A program made the position numbers and the translations under genes. The notes under the pieces were generated by a model. That model saw only the letters and a program-made list of their open reading frames with translations, had not been told where the DNA came from and made no database searches. Positions 35,060 to 43,882 of a stretch of 64,000 bases of DNA are shown here, in pieces. Origin of the DNA: an uncultured Nioella sp. (GTDB lineage Bacteria > Pseudomonadota > Alphaproteobacteria > Rhodobacterales > Rhodobacteraceae); NCBI GenBank assembly GCA_947495575.1, contig CANLZL010000002.1:372001-436000 (forward strand), written 5' to 3'. Position 1 is the first letter of the stretch. Each line of letters opens with the position of its first letter.

Positions 35060-36151
35060 ATGACCAAAAATTTTGAGATTGCAGTTTTCCAGGGAGACGG
35101 GATTGGGCCTGAAATTACAGGGCCTACGGTGGATATCCTGACCCGGATGGCCGCGGCGTCCTCTGCCTATTCTTTGACCTTCGTCGATGCCCCAGCAGGC
35201 GCACAGCATTACGCCGAGACCGGCGAATCGTTTCCGGCCGCGTCCATGGAAGTCGCCAAAAAATCGGATGCGATTCTGCTCTCGGCCATGGGTTTGCCAA
35301 ATGTTCGATACGCAGATGGGACCGAGATTTCGCCGCAGATTGACCTTCGCAAAGCGCTCACTTTGTTTGCTGGCGTGCGCCCGGTCACTGTCAAAGCAGG
35401 TCAACGCACACCACTGAACATGCCGGAAGGAAAAGAGATCGATTTTGTCCTGATCCGGGAAAGCACTGAAGGCCTTTTCTACACGCAGGGCAAAGGCGAA
35501 GTGACTGAGAACGAGGCGCGCGAAACCTTGTTGATCACGCGCGACATCTCGGAAAAACTCTTTAAATTCACATTTGAACTTGCGCGGGCACGCAAGGCGT
35601 CAGGCCGTGGATCGGCGCGTGTAACTTGCGTCGATAAGGCCAATGTCTTCCGCGCCTTCGCTTTCTTCCGCGACCTCTTTGATGCAGAAGCCGCAAAACA
35701 TCCTGACCTGAACGCCGATCACGCCTATGTTGATGCCACCGCCCTTTGGATGGTGCAGAAACCGTGGGAATTTGACGTGATGGTCACCGAGAACATGTTT
35801 GGCGATATCCTGTCTGATCTGGGTGCAGGCCTTATGGGCGGGTTGGGGCTCGCTCCGTCTGCTGATATCGGACTGGACCATGCTGTTTTTCAGCCCTGCC
35901 ACGGGTCCGCCCCCGACATTGCCGGTCAGGGCGTGGCCAATCCCTTTGCCATGATCCTGTCCGCCGCGATGATGCTGGATTGGCTTGGGATCAAACATGA
36001 AAATCGGGGTCTTGTGGCCGATGGCAAACGCTTGCGCGAGGCCGTGGAAGATGTGGTTGCTCAAGGACGGGTTCTAACCCGCGATTTGGGGGGCACGGCC
36101 GGAACACAAGACGCGGCAAAGGCGGTTTTGGATACTTTGTTTGTCTCATGA
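35060..36151 (+). CDS. Isocitrate/isopropylmalate dehydrogenase-family enzyme
   Basis: NAD(P)-dependent beta-decarboxylating dehydrogenase of 363 residues. FQGDGIGPEI opens the fold. LIRESTEGLFY is the substrate loop, DKANVFRAF and TENMFGDILSDLGAGL carry the catalytic Lys and Asp residues, and HGSAPDIAGQG binds cofactor. It could be a LeuB, tartrate or other 2-hydroxyacid-type dehydrogenase. Its position in a transporter/lactonase locus, away from leuCD, argues for a catabolic substrate. The ATG at 35060 is preferred over upstream in-frame starts because it gives the family N-terminus. It overlaps the next gene by 4 nt. Confidence 0.87.
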   Translation: MTKNFEIAVFQGDGIGPEITGPTVDILTRMAAASSAYSLTFVDAPAGAQHYAETGESFPAASMEVAKKSDAILLSAMGLPNVRYADGTEISPQIDLRKALTLFAGVRPVTVKAGQRTPLNMPEGKEIDFVLIRESTEGLFYTQGKGEVTENEARETLLITRDISEKLFKFTFELARARKASGRGSARVTCVDKANVFRAFAFFRDLFDAEAAKHPDLNADHAYVDATALWMVQKPWEFDVMVTENMFGDILSDLGAGLMGGLGLAPSADIGLDHAVFQPCHGSAPDIAGQGVANPFAMILSAAMMLDWLGIKHENRGLVADGKRLREAVEDVVAQGRVLTRDLGGTAGTQDAAKAVLDTLFVS

Positions 36152-37170
36152 ATGAATTGACGGTCGCCTGCGTGGGCGCAGGATATTTCAGCAAGTTCCA
36201 CTACGGTTCCTGGGCACGGCTGGATCGGGTTGAAGCGGTGGCGTCCTGCAATCGCGACATTGAAAAAGCCCGTGCAACGGGTCTGCCAGCTTATGATGAC
36301 CTTGGCAAAATGCTGCGCGAGGCCAAGCCTGATCTTCTTGATATAATCCTGCCACCAGTGGCTCATGCGGCCACGATCCGGACAGCATTGGCGCATGGTA
36401 TCAAATGGATGATCTGTCAGAAGCCCTTTTGCCAAAGCCTCGAAGAAGCTGAGGACATAACGGCGGAGGCTAACGCGGCAGGTGCCAAGATCATCATCCA
36501 TGAGAATTTCCGCTTTCAGCCCTGGTACCGTGCGATCAAGGCCGCGATGGACGTTGGAATGATCGGCCGGGTGCAGCAGGTTACCTTTCGTCTGCGTCCT
36601 GGTGATGGACAAGGCCCCGATGCCTACTTGGATCGGCAGCCCTATTTTCAGGATATGGAGAAATTCCTGATCCATGAAACCGGCGTTCATTGGGTCGATA
36701 CCTTTCGATTTTTGCTCGGAAATCCCAATGCGCTCTATGCTGACCTCAGAAAAGTGAACCCCGTCATCGCGGGCGAAGATGCAGGCTATGTTTTGTTTGA
36801 CCATCCGGGCGGCGCGAAGGCGCTTTTTGATGGAAATCGCACCCTGGATCACGGCGCCGACAACCTGCGCTGCACCATGGGCGAGGCGCTGATCGAGGGG
36901 GATGAGGGGAGTTTGGAGTTGAAGGGCGACGGTTCAGTGGTCCACCGCGGCTTTCAGTCGCCTTCCGGACATGAAATCCTGCCCCCAAGCACATGGGATG
37001 GATTTGGCGGTGACTGTGTTCATGCGCTGCAATCTCATGTCGTTGCTGGAATTCTGGACGGAACGCCCTTGGAAAACCTTGCCCCGGATTACCTGAAGGT
37101 CATAGAGATAGAGAACGCCATCTACCTCTCAGCACATGAGGGGCGCAAAGTCAGGCTGGAGGCCCCGTGA
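36148..37170 (+). CDS. Gfo/Idh/MocA-family oxidoreductase
   Basis: NAD(P)-dependent sugar or polyol oxidoreductase of 340 residues; specific substrate unknown. The Rossmann start reads VACVGAGYFSKFHYGSW, QKPFCQSLEEAE corresponds to the catalytic EKP motif (Glu replaced by Gln), and HETGVHWVDTFRFLLG carries conserved active-site residues. Its ATG overlaps the preceding dehydrogenase stop (ATGA), and its stop overlaps the GntR start (GTGA). The three genes form one coupled unit. Confidence 0.87.
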   Translation: MNELTVACVGAGYFSKFHYGSWARLDRVEAVASCNRDIEKARATGLPAYDDLGKMLREAKPDLLDIILPPVAHAATIRTALAHGIKWMICQKPFCQSLEEAEDITAEANAAGAKIIIHENFRFQPWYRAIKAAMDVGMIGRVQQVTFRLRPGDGQGPDAYLDRQPYFQDMEKFLIHETGVHWVDTFRFLLGNPNALYADLRKVNPVIAGEDAGYVLFDHPGGAKALFDGNRTLDHGADNLRCTMGEALIEGDEGSLELKGDGSVVHRGFQSPSGHEILPPSTWDGFGGDCVHALQSHVVAGILDGTPLENLAPDYLKVIEIENAIYLSAHEGRKVRLEAP

Positions 37171-37844
37171 AAGACCAGGCAAGCAAACCCCTGTCAAATA
37201 CGCAGCGAGCAATTCACGAGTTGCGTGCGTTGATATTCTCGGGTGACTTGTCTGCTGGATCGGATCATTTGGAATCTGAGTTGGCCGAACGTCTGGGCAT
37301 GTCGCGCACGCCGGTCCGCGAAGCTGCGCTAACTCTTGAGGGTCAGGGATTGCTCGAGATGCGCCCGCGCAAAGGCGTGCGCATTCTGCCTATTTCGACA
37401 ACCGATATGGCGGAGATCTATGAAGTCCTGACTGAATTGGAAAGCCTTGCCGCAGCCCGCGCTGCGAAACTTGGCTACGACGATGCCGCTTTGAGCGACT
37501 TGGCGCAGGCCATTGAAGACATGGATGCGGCTTTGGCGGCAGAAGAGCTTGAAGCCTGGGCAGAAGCGGATGACCGGTTTCATGCAGAGCTTGTGCGCCT
37601 TGGCGGCAATTCCCGCATCAAAGCAATTGCGGCGATGATGGTTGATCAGGTTCGGCGCGCGCGCGCCACAACGCTTTTTATGCGACCACTGCCAACGCAA
37701 TCGAATGAAGATCACCGCGCAGTCTATGAGGCGATCCGTTCTGGCGATGTTGAAACTGCGCGCGAACGCCACCGCGACCACCGCGAGGCCGCGCAAAACA
37801 TCATCATCGGATTGTTGGAAAAACACCGTTTAAACCGGCTGTAA
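37167..37844 (+). CDS. GntR-family (FCD-domain) transcriptional regulator
   Basis: Repressor of 225 residues. The N-terminal winged helix (about 10-75) has SELAERLGMSRTPVREAALTLEGQGL, and the C-terminal all-helical FCD ligand domain has metal-site residues in DDRFHAELVRLGGN. Translation starts at a GTG overlapping the previous stop. It probably controls the divergent tct/lactonase and dehydrogenase operons in response to a pathway metabolite. It converges with iolD. Confidence 0.9.
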   Translation: MKDQASKPLSNTQRAIHELRALIFSGDLSAGSDHLESELAERLGMSRTPVREAALTLEGQGLLEMRPRKGVRILPISTTDMAEIYEVLTELESLAAARAAKLGYDDAALSDLAQAIEDMDAALAAEELEAWAEADDRFHAELVRLGGNSRIKAIAAMMVDQVRRARATTLFMRPLPTQSNEDHRAVYEAIRSGDVETARERHRDHREAAQNIIIGLLEKHRLNRL

Positions 37845-37848
37845 GACC

Positions 37849-37870
37849 GGACGAGGCCCCTGCCCCGTCC
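37849..37870. terminator. Hairpin between convergent gntR and iolD
   Basis: An 8-bp stem with one mismatch (GGACGAGG/CCCCGTCC) and a 6-nt loop fills the 36-bp gap between the two stops. There is no T-tract, so termination is only probable. Confidence 0.4.
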
Positions 37871-37880
37871 AGTCCCAATT

Positions 37881-39704
37881 CTATCGCTTTGCAGCCATTT
37901 CGTCGTAATTTGCGCGGGCCGCACGAACGGTTTCCCGCTCGCTGACCTCGGGAATGCCGACCTCCCACCAAACATTGCCATTGGGCGAGCTGGGATAAGG
38001 ATCGGTGTCAATCACAACGACAGACACATTGTGCGAGGCTTGGGCCGCGCGTACCGCCTGTTCCAGATCTTCGATAGACCCTACATGGACCGCCTCGGCC
38101 CCCATTGCCGCTGCGTGGGCCGCAAAATCAATCTTGGAAGGCACCTCGTGGACTGACTTGTCGAGGAGGTTGTTAAACTCTTCGCCGCCGGTACCCTTTT
38201 GCAGGCGGTTGATGCAGCCAAACCCACGGTTGTCAGTAATCACAACGGTGATTTTGACTCCCATCATTACGGCCGTCGCCAATTCAGAATTGGCCATCAT
38301 ATAGCTGCCATCGCCCAGCATTACGGTGATATCGCGATGTGGCTCTGCCATCTTGGCGCCAATACCAGCCGCGATTTCATAGCCCATGCAGGAATAGCCA
38401 TATTCCATATGGTAATCGCCCGGTTTACCGGCTTTCCAAAGCTTATGCATGTCCGACGGCATCGTACCTGCCGCCCCGACAATAGTTGTGTTGGCACTTG
38501 CCGCGCGCTGAACCGCGCCGACCACTTGCATGTCGGTGGGCAATGCGTTTCCGTCGCTTGGCGCGTCGGTCAGCGGATCGACTTCTGCGAACCAATCTGC
38601 TTTGCTTTGTGGGTCGGGGCCTGTGGCTTTGTAATCGCCAAGGGCTGCCGACAATTCCTCCAGCCCGACCTTCGCATCGGATTGCAATACCAGCGCGCCT
38701 TTTTTACCAGCATCATAGGCGGCGGCATTGAGGCCCACCATCTTCACGCCGGGTTTGGAGAAAAGCGACCATGATCCTGTGGTGAAATCTTGCAAACGGC
38801 TGCCGACGCTCAAGACTAGATCGGCATTGTGGCACGCATCATTTGCACTTTTTGAGCCGGTAACGCCGACCGGCCCCAGGTTCATCGGATGGTCCCAAGC
38901 CAAAGCAGCCTTGCCTGCCTGCGTTTCTGTCACCGGGATGTTGTGTGCCTCGGCAAAGGCTTGAAGCGTATCACATGCCTCTGAGTAATGTACGCCACCA
39001 CCCGCAACGATCACGGGCGTTTTGGATGCACGAATGGCGGCTACAGCATCAGCCAGATCGCTTTCGTCCGGACGATTGCGGCGAATGCGCCAAACCTTGG
39101 GTTCGAAAAATTCGACCGGATAATCGTAGGCATGTGCCTGAATATCCTGACAAAAGGCAATGGTGACAGGCCCGCAATCTGCCGGGTCTGTCATGGTCGC
39201 AAAGGCGCGTGGTAGCGCGGTCATGATATGCTCGGGTCGCGTAATGCGGTCGAAATAGCGACTGACCGGACGGAAGCAATCATTGGCGCTGACCGTGCCG
39301 TCCTGAAAATCCTCGATCTGCTGCAAGACCGGATCGGGCGCCCTTGTGCCAAAGACATCGCCGGGAATGAACAGACAAGGCAACCGGTTGGCATGCGCCA
39401 GCGCCGCCGCTGTCACCATATTGGTGGCACCAGGCCCGATCGAGCTGGTGACAGCCATCGCGCGGCGACGTTTCATCTGCTTGGCATAGCCGATCGCAGT
39501 ATGGGCCATGGTCTGCTCATTATGGCCGCGGTAAGTTGGCAATGCCTCACGACTGGCATATAGCGCCTCGCCCAGACCGGCCACATTGCCATGTCCGAAG
39601 ATACCCCATACACCGGCGATGAAGGGATCACCTTCTTCGGTCAATTGGGCCGTTAGGTAGCGCACAAGCGCTTGTGCTGCGGTCAGTCTGATCGTTTTGC
39701 TCAT
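37881..39704 (-). CDS. iolD: 3D-(3,5/4)-trihydroxycyclohexane-1,2-dione hydrolase
   Basis: Thiamine-diphosphate-dependent ring-opening enzyme of myo-inositol catabolism, 607 residues. The fold is acetolactate-synthase-like: N-terminal PYR domain (GVWGIFGHGNVAGLGEAL), central domain, and C-terminal PP domain with the TPP motif GDGSYMMANSELATAVMMGVKITVVITDN. The ATG at 39704 is used rather than the upstream in-frame start because MSKTIRLTAAQAL is the family start. Last gene of the inositol run, 84 bp past iolG. Confidence 0.93.
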   Translation of the reverse strand: MSKTIRLTAAQALVRYLTAQLTEEGDPFIAGVWGIFGHGNVAGLGEALYASREALPTYRGHNEQTMAHTAIGYAKQMKRRRAMAVTSSIGPGATNMVTAAALAHANRLPCLFIPGDVFGTRAPDPVLQQIEDFQDGTVSANDCFRPVSRYFDRITRPEHIMTALPRAFATMTDPADCGPVTIAFCQDIQAHAYDYPVEFFEPKVWRIRRNRPDESDLADAVAAIRASKTPVIVAGGGVHYSEACDTLQAFAEAHNIPVTETQAGKAALAWDHPMNLGPVGVTGSKSANDACHNADLVLSVGSRLQDFTTGSWSLFSKPGVKMVGLNAAAYDAGKKGALVLQSDAKVGLEELSAALGDYKATGPDPQSKADWFAEVDPLTDAPSDGNALPTDMQVVGAVQRAASANTTIVGAAGTMPSDMHKLWKAGKPGDYHMEYGYSCMGYEIAAGIGAKMAEPHRDITVMLGDGSYMMANSELATAVMMGVKITVVITDNRGFGCINRLQKGTGGEEFNNLLDKSVHEVPSKIDFAAHAAAMGAEAVHVGSIEDLEQAVRAAQASHNVSVVVIDTDPYPSSPNGNVWWEVGIPEVSERETVRAARANYDEMAAKR

Positions 39705-39788
39705 ACCGCAATCCTTTCTCAAGGCAGAGGCCCTGACCCCGAAGGGCCCGAGCGTGGGAGGAAACTGTTGATCGCCCTTTGGGGGATC

Positions 39789-40793
39789 TTATGGAAGAAT
39801 TTCCGAGACGCGAACCTGTCGCCCCTCGTCAATGGATTTCAGGGCGGCCTCGGCCAAAACCAGTGCCATCATACCGTCATGGCCCGTGGCAGGCATTTCT
39901 TTCTTGGCGTTTAACGCCTCGACAAATTCTGCAATTTCAGTGGCATAAGCCACGGCATATCGCGTCATAAAGAAATCTTGCAAAGGCGGCTGGCGATAGC
40001 CGTCAGTGCCTGCAACAGTGATCTTGGCCTCATGAAGGTTGTCGACCTGCACCATGCCTTTTGATCCAAACACCTCGATCCGTTGATCATAGCCATAGGC
40101 CGCGCGCCGCGAATTTAGGATCGTGCATTGGCGCCCGCCCTTGGTCGTCATCAAGACCGTTGCGGTATCGAAATCGCCCAACTCACCAACTTCAGGATCA
40201 ACCAAAACTGAGCCAACGGCCTGAACGGTATCTACCGGCTCGCCCAACAGCCACCGCGCAATGTCGAAATCATGGATCGTCATATCCCTCAGGATGCCGC
40301 CCGAACGTTTGATGTAATCGGCAGGCGGAAGACCAGGGTCGCGTGACGTGATTGCCACCTGCTCGACCCGACCAACACGGCCCTGATCGACAGCAGCTTT
40401 CAACGCCCGGAAATCCGGATCAAATCGACGGTTGAAGCCCAGCATCAATGTGCCATTCACGTCGTCCACCACCTTCAAACAGGCCTGAACGCGCGGCAAT
40501 GACAAATCAATGGGTTTTTCACAAAAGACAGCCTTGCCCAATCGGCAGAACCGCTCGATCAGGTCAGCATGAGTGTCAGTGGGTGTACAAATGACGACCG
40601 CATCAACATCGCCACTATCTGCAATCTGATCGATGGTGCGGATGTCACAGCCATAGGCATCACGCACTGATTGCGCAGCGGCCTCGACCGGATCGGCAAC
40701 CGCCACCAGCTTTGCGCCATCCACTGTCGCAATCGCTTTGGCATGGACCTGCCCGATGCGACCCGCGCCCAAAACACCGAAATTTACTGTCAT
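39789..40793 (-). CDS. iolG: Inositol 2-dehydrogenase
   Basis: NAD-dependent dehydrogenase of 334 residues that oxidises myo-inositol to 2-keto-myo-inositol (scyllo-inosose). It has the Rossmann motif GVLGAGRIGQVHA, the catalytic EKPID, and SGGILRDMTIHDFDIARWLLG with the active-site Asp/His pair typical of IolG. The surrounding inositol genes make it IolG rather than another Gfo/Idh enzyme. It is preceded by an intercistronic hairpin that separates it from the ABC ATPase gene. Confidence 0.9.
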   Translation of the reverse strand: MTVNFGVLGAGRIGQVHAKAIATVDGAKLVAVADPVEAAAQSVRDAYGCDIRTIDQIADSGDVDAVVICTPTDTHADLIERFCRLGKAVFCEKPIDLSLPRVQACLKVVDDVNGTLMLGFNRRFDPDFRALKAAVDQGRVGRVEQVAITSRDPGLPPADYIKRSGGILRDMTIHDFDIARWLLGEPVDTVQAVGSVLVDPEVGELGDFDTATVLMTTKGGRQCTILNSRRAAYGYDQRIEVFGSKGMVQVDNLHEAKITVAGTDGYRQPPLQDFFMTRYAVAYATEIAEFVEALNAKKEMPATGHDGMMALVLAEAALKSIDEGRQVRVSEILP

Positions 40794-40811
40794 GTTCTTA
40801 TCTTTCGAATG

Positions 40812-40842
40812 AGGTGGCCAGAGCCCGATACCCCGGCCACCT
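40812..40842 (-). other. Intercistronic hairpin between ABC ATPase and iolG
   Basis: Perfect 8-bp arms AGGTGGCC/GGCCACCT with a 15-nt loop in a 54-bp gap. No T-tract follows. It probably affects mRNA processing or decay, setting different levels for transporter and enzyme. Confidence 0.5.
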
Positions 40843-40847
40843 GATCT

Positions 40848-41633
40848 TTACACAGTACCGCCAAGCGATCCTTCAAGCGAGGCAAGCTCTTGCCCGCCGG
40901 CCATCATGTCCTGCAATTCTTCGGGAGTAATCTCGCCGCGGACAGCCGTCCCAAGGGTCTGACCTCGATTGAGAACCGTATACCGGTCGCCAACTGCCAT
41001 AGCATGACGCACGTTGTGGGTAATAAAAACCACACCGACGCCCTGCTTGCGCACCTTGTCGATCGTGGCCAAGACGTTCGATGTCTGGCGCACGCCAAGG
41101 GCCGAGGTCGGCTCATCCAGAATCAGAACTTTCGCCCCGAAATGAACTGCCCGACTGATGGCCACTGTCTGGCGCTCACCGCCGGACAGGGTACCAACCG
41201 CCTGATCCGGGCCACGCAAGTTGATGCCCATTTTCTTCATTTCTTCCATGGTCACGCGGTTTGCGTATTCGTGGTCGAACAGTTTGATAGGCCCAAGTTT
41301 CTTGATCGGCTCATTGCCCATAAAGAAGTTTCGGCTGACCGACATCAACGGGATCATCGCCAAGTGCTGGTGCACTGTCGCAATACCAGCGGTCATCGCA
41401 TCGCGAGGATCAGCGAAATTCATCGGCTGACCTTCGAAATGAATCTCGCCCGACGTTGGCTTGTGCACACCTGACATGGTTTTGATGAAGGTCGATTTGC
41501 CTGCGCCGTTATCACCAAGTAGGCAGTGGCACTCACCGGGGAACACATCGACCGAAACACCGGCCAGCGCGATGACGGATCCAAAATGCTTTTGGATATC
41601 CTTCATCTGGATGATGGGTTTTCTATCGGCCAT
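40848..41633 (-). CDS. Sugar/inositol ABC transporter ATP-binding protein
   Basis: ATPase subunit of a CUT2-type importer, 261 residues. The Walker A motif GDNGAGKS, the signature LSGGERQ and the Walker B motif LILDEPTSALG are intact. It has a single nucleotide-binding domain, unlike the fused double-domain RbsA/XylG type, so two copies must pair. It lies 1 bp from the permease gene. Inositol is the inferred substrate from its neighbours. Confidence 0.9.
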   Translation of the reverse strand: MADRKPIIQMKDIQKHFGSVIALAGVSVDVFPGECHCLLGDNGAGKSTFIKTMSGVHKPTSGEIHFEGQPMNFADPRDAMTAGIATVHQHLAMIPLMSVSRNFFMGNEPIKKLGPIKLFDHEYANRVTMEEMKKMGINLRGPDQAVGTLSGGERQTVAISRAVHFGAKVLILDEPTSALGVRQTSNVLATIDKVRKQGVGVVFITHNVRHAMAVGDRYTVLNRGQTLGTAVRGEITPEELQDMMAGGQELASLEGSLGGTV

Positions 41634-41634
41634 C

Positions 41635-42756
41635 TTATCTCTCCCCCGTGATCATACGGCGAATATAGGTGTTCAGGATCACAGCCAGCAGCAGGATCAC
41701 CCCTAGGAAGACCCGGAAGAGCGAGCTTTCGACGCCTGCAAAGAACAGGCCCTGTTGAACCACACCAAATATCAGCGCGCCCAATGCGGCCCCAAGGACC
41801 GAACCGTAGCCACCGGTCAAAAGCGCCCCGCCGATAACCACGGCAATGATCGCCTCGAACTCTTTCAAAAGGCCCCTGTCAGCCGCAGCCGATCCGAATT
41901 CAAAGACCTGGCACATTGCAAAAATCGTGGCACAGAAGGCAGTGGTCACGAACATCGTGATCTTCACCCGGTTCACTGGCACACCAGAATTACGCGCCGC
42001 CTCAGCATCGCCTCCAGACGCAAAGATCCAGTTGCCGAACTGAGTTTTGGTTAGCAGGAAGTGGCCTGCGATAACCAGAATTATGGCCCAAACGATGAGC
42101 ATTGGCAGGCCGTTAACAACCGGCTCACCCGCACGGGTACCGCGTTCAAACACAGCGATAATTCCGGCGTCGCCCAGCATGTTGAAGAACCAACCGAAAA
42201 TCTTGCCACCAAAAACAGGTGCCAGCCAGTCGCCCTCAGCCGCCTCGGAAATGCCGCCGATGATGGTCCGGTTCTGCAATTGCTGCGGGATAAAGATCGT
42301 GAAACCGCGAAGAATGAAAAGAAAGGCAAGAGTCACGATAAAACTGGGAAGTCCCGTTCGGATCACAATGATCCCGTTGATCGCGCCGATGACCATGCAG
42401 ATTGCAAAGGTAATCAGGATTGCGATCCACATTGGCCAACCAAGGGTCACGCCAAAAATTGCGGTCATCATTCCCGCGAAGCCAATCATGGACCCCACAC
42501 TCAAATCGAACTCGCCCGCAATCATCAGCAGGCAGGCGCCGACGGCAATAATCATGAACTGGGCCGAAACTGTGCTCCAGTTCAAAATGCCCTGTGCATT
42601 AAACATACCGCTGTTGCCAGCGAAGATTCCGAACAAGACGAAAACGATAATGGTCCCACAAATCCCGCCAAGCTCGGGGCGTATAAGCGCCTGCCGGAAC
42701 TTGGAGATTTCCTTAATTCGTTCGTCTTTGTCGGTGGATTGTGCTGTATCAGACAT
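41635..42756 (-). CDS. Sugar/inositol ABC transporter permease
   Basis: Membrane subunit of the importer, 373 residues, with about ten hydrophobic helices. ICGTIIVFVLFGIFAG, LMIAGEFDLSVGSMIGFAGM (the family signature) and GGYGSVLGAALGALIFGVVQQGLF are typical of the RbsC/XylH family. It is encoded between the binding protein and the ATPase. The charged N-terminus (DTAQSTDKDERIKEISKF) is cytoplasmic. Confidence 0.9.
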   Translation of the reverse strand: MSDTAQSTDKDERIKEISKFRQALIRPELGGICGTIIVFVLFGIFAGNSGMFNAQGILNWSTVSAQFMIIAVGACLLMIAGEFDLSVGSMIGFAGMMTAIFGVTLGWPMWIAILITFAICMVIGAINGIIVIRTGLPSFIVTLAFLFILRGFTIFIPQQLQNRTIIGGISEAAEGDWLAPVFGGKIFGWFFNMLGDAGIIAVFERGTRAGEPVVNGLPMLIVWAIILVIAGHFLLTKTQFGNWIFASGGDAEAARNSGVPVNRVKITMFVTTAFCATIFAMCQVFEFGSAAADRGLLKEFEAIIAVVIGGALLTGGYGSVLGAALGALIFGVVQQGLFFAGVESSLFRVFLGVILLLAVILNTYIRRMITGER

Positions 42757-42806
42757 CAGTCATCCCCCCATGTCCCTATTTTTCGGAAGAGAAACCGACC
42801 ATATGC

Positions 42807-42829
42807 CGCCAGAGGACGTGCCTCTGGCG
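42807..42829 (-). other. Intercistronic hairpin after the binding-protein gene
   Basis: Perfect 9-bp arms CGCCAGAGG/CCTCTGGCG with a 5-nt loop directly past the binding-protein stop. Such hairpins commonly protect the 3' end of an abundant binding-protein message. Confidence 0.6.
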
Positions 42830-42846
42830 ACAATACTGGTCAGGTC

Positions 42847-43803
42847 TTAACGGAACTCGCCCGCGAACTGCTCCACCATCTCAAGCGCATCAGCCGTAAT
42901 AAAGCCGGGGCCAGAGTTGATGTTGTTGCCCGGCAGAACGCCGTAGCGGTGGTAGTTGGTCAGAACAACAACCGGCAGGTAGGCCTGCAGGAAGGGCTGC
43001 TGGTCGATGCCCCACTGAATGACGCCGTCACGAATGCCCTGAACGATGTTTTCGCCCAAGTCGAATGTGCCGAAATAGATGTCGCCAGCCATGCCGTTTT
43101 GCTCAAGCGCAAGGATGGTTGGGTCAGCAGAGGTTGGCCCAAGGGTCAGGATCGCATCAGTGTCAGGATTGGCGTTGAGATACGCCAGAACCCGGTTCTG
43201 AATCTCCGCAGGGTCTTGGCCGGCATCAATCATGCTGTCGCCAAGTTCCACGCCCAGACCGTCCGCAAAGCCCGAGCACCGCTCGGCCACAATCGGGTTG
43301 GAAATCACGTGGTTTACGCAGAGGAACGAGGTCACACCGTCGCCGGCAGCTCGCTGACCGGCGGCAAAGCCCGCATCATATTCGGGCTGACCCACATACA
43401 TCAGCGCGCCAAGTTCGCGCGCCTGATCGGGCGTACCAGAGTTCATGATGATCACGTCGATACCGGAATCAACCGCGGCTTGAATCGGGCCGGACAGTAC
43501 GTCGAAGTCAGCGATCGTGGTGATGATGCCGTCTGGGCCAGAGGCAGCAGCCTGTTCGATGATACGTGCCATATCGGCAATGTCACCTGTTGGCGGGTTG
43601 CGGTATTCAACTTCAACACCCATTTGCTCGCCGGCAAGCGACAAAGCGTTGCGGATGGTGTTCCACCAGCTGTCCGAATCCGGTGCGTGGCTGACAAGAA
43701 CATAGCGTTCGCCGCCAGCGTGACCGTCAGCAAAGGCAGGGGCGCTAAAGCCCGCTGCAGCGACAGCCGCTGCCACTACGGTTCCAAGTAAGGTCTTTTT
43801 CAT
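42847..43803 (-). CDS. Periplasmic sugar/inositol-binding protein
   Basis: Receptor of 318 residues for the ABC importer, of the ribose/inositol (Peripla_BP_4) type. The signal peptide ends PAFA (about residue 25). VLVSHAPDSDSWW and the hinge-region segments GIDVIIMNSG and GTFDLGENIVQGI are family-typical. The open frame starts upstream at 43893, but the ATG at 43803 begins the signal peptide. Gene order and inositol neighbours suggest it binds myo-inositol or a related cyclitol. Confidence 0.9.
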   Translation of the reverse strand: MKKTLLGTVVAAAVAAAGFSAPAFADGHAGGERYVLVSHAPDSDSWWNTIRNALSLAGEQMGVEVEYRNPPTGDIADMARIIEQAAASGPDGIITTIADFDVLSGPIQAAVDSGIDVIIMNSGTPDQARELGALMYVGQPEYDAGFAAGQRAAGDGVTSFLCVNHVISNPIVAERCSGFADGLGVELGDSMIDAGQDPAEIQNRVLAYLNANPDTDAILTLGPTSADPTILALEQNGMAGDIYFGTFDLGENIVQGIRDGVIQWGIDQQPFLQAYLPVVVLTNYHRYGVLPGNNINSGPGFITADALEMVEQFAGEFR

Positions 43804-43882
43804 TGGTCTCCTCCCAAATCTGGTGTCCGGCCCACCTTTGGTTTTTTGCCGGAGACCCGTTTGAAACGGGCCGATCGTGACG

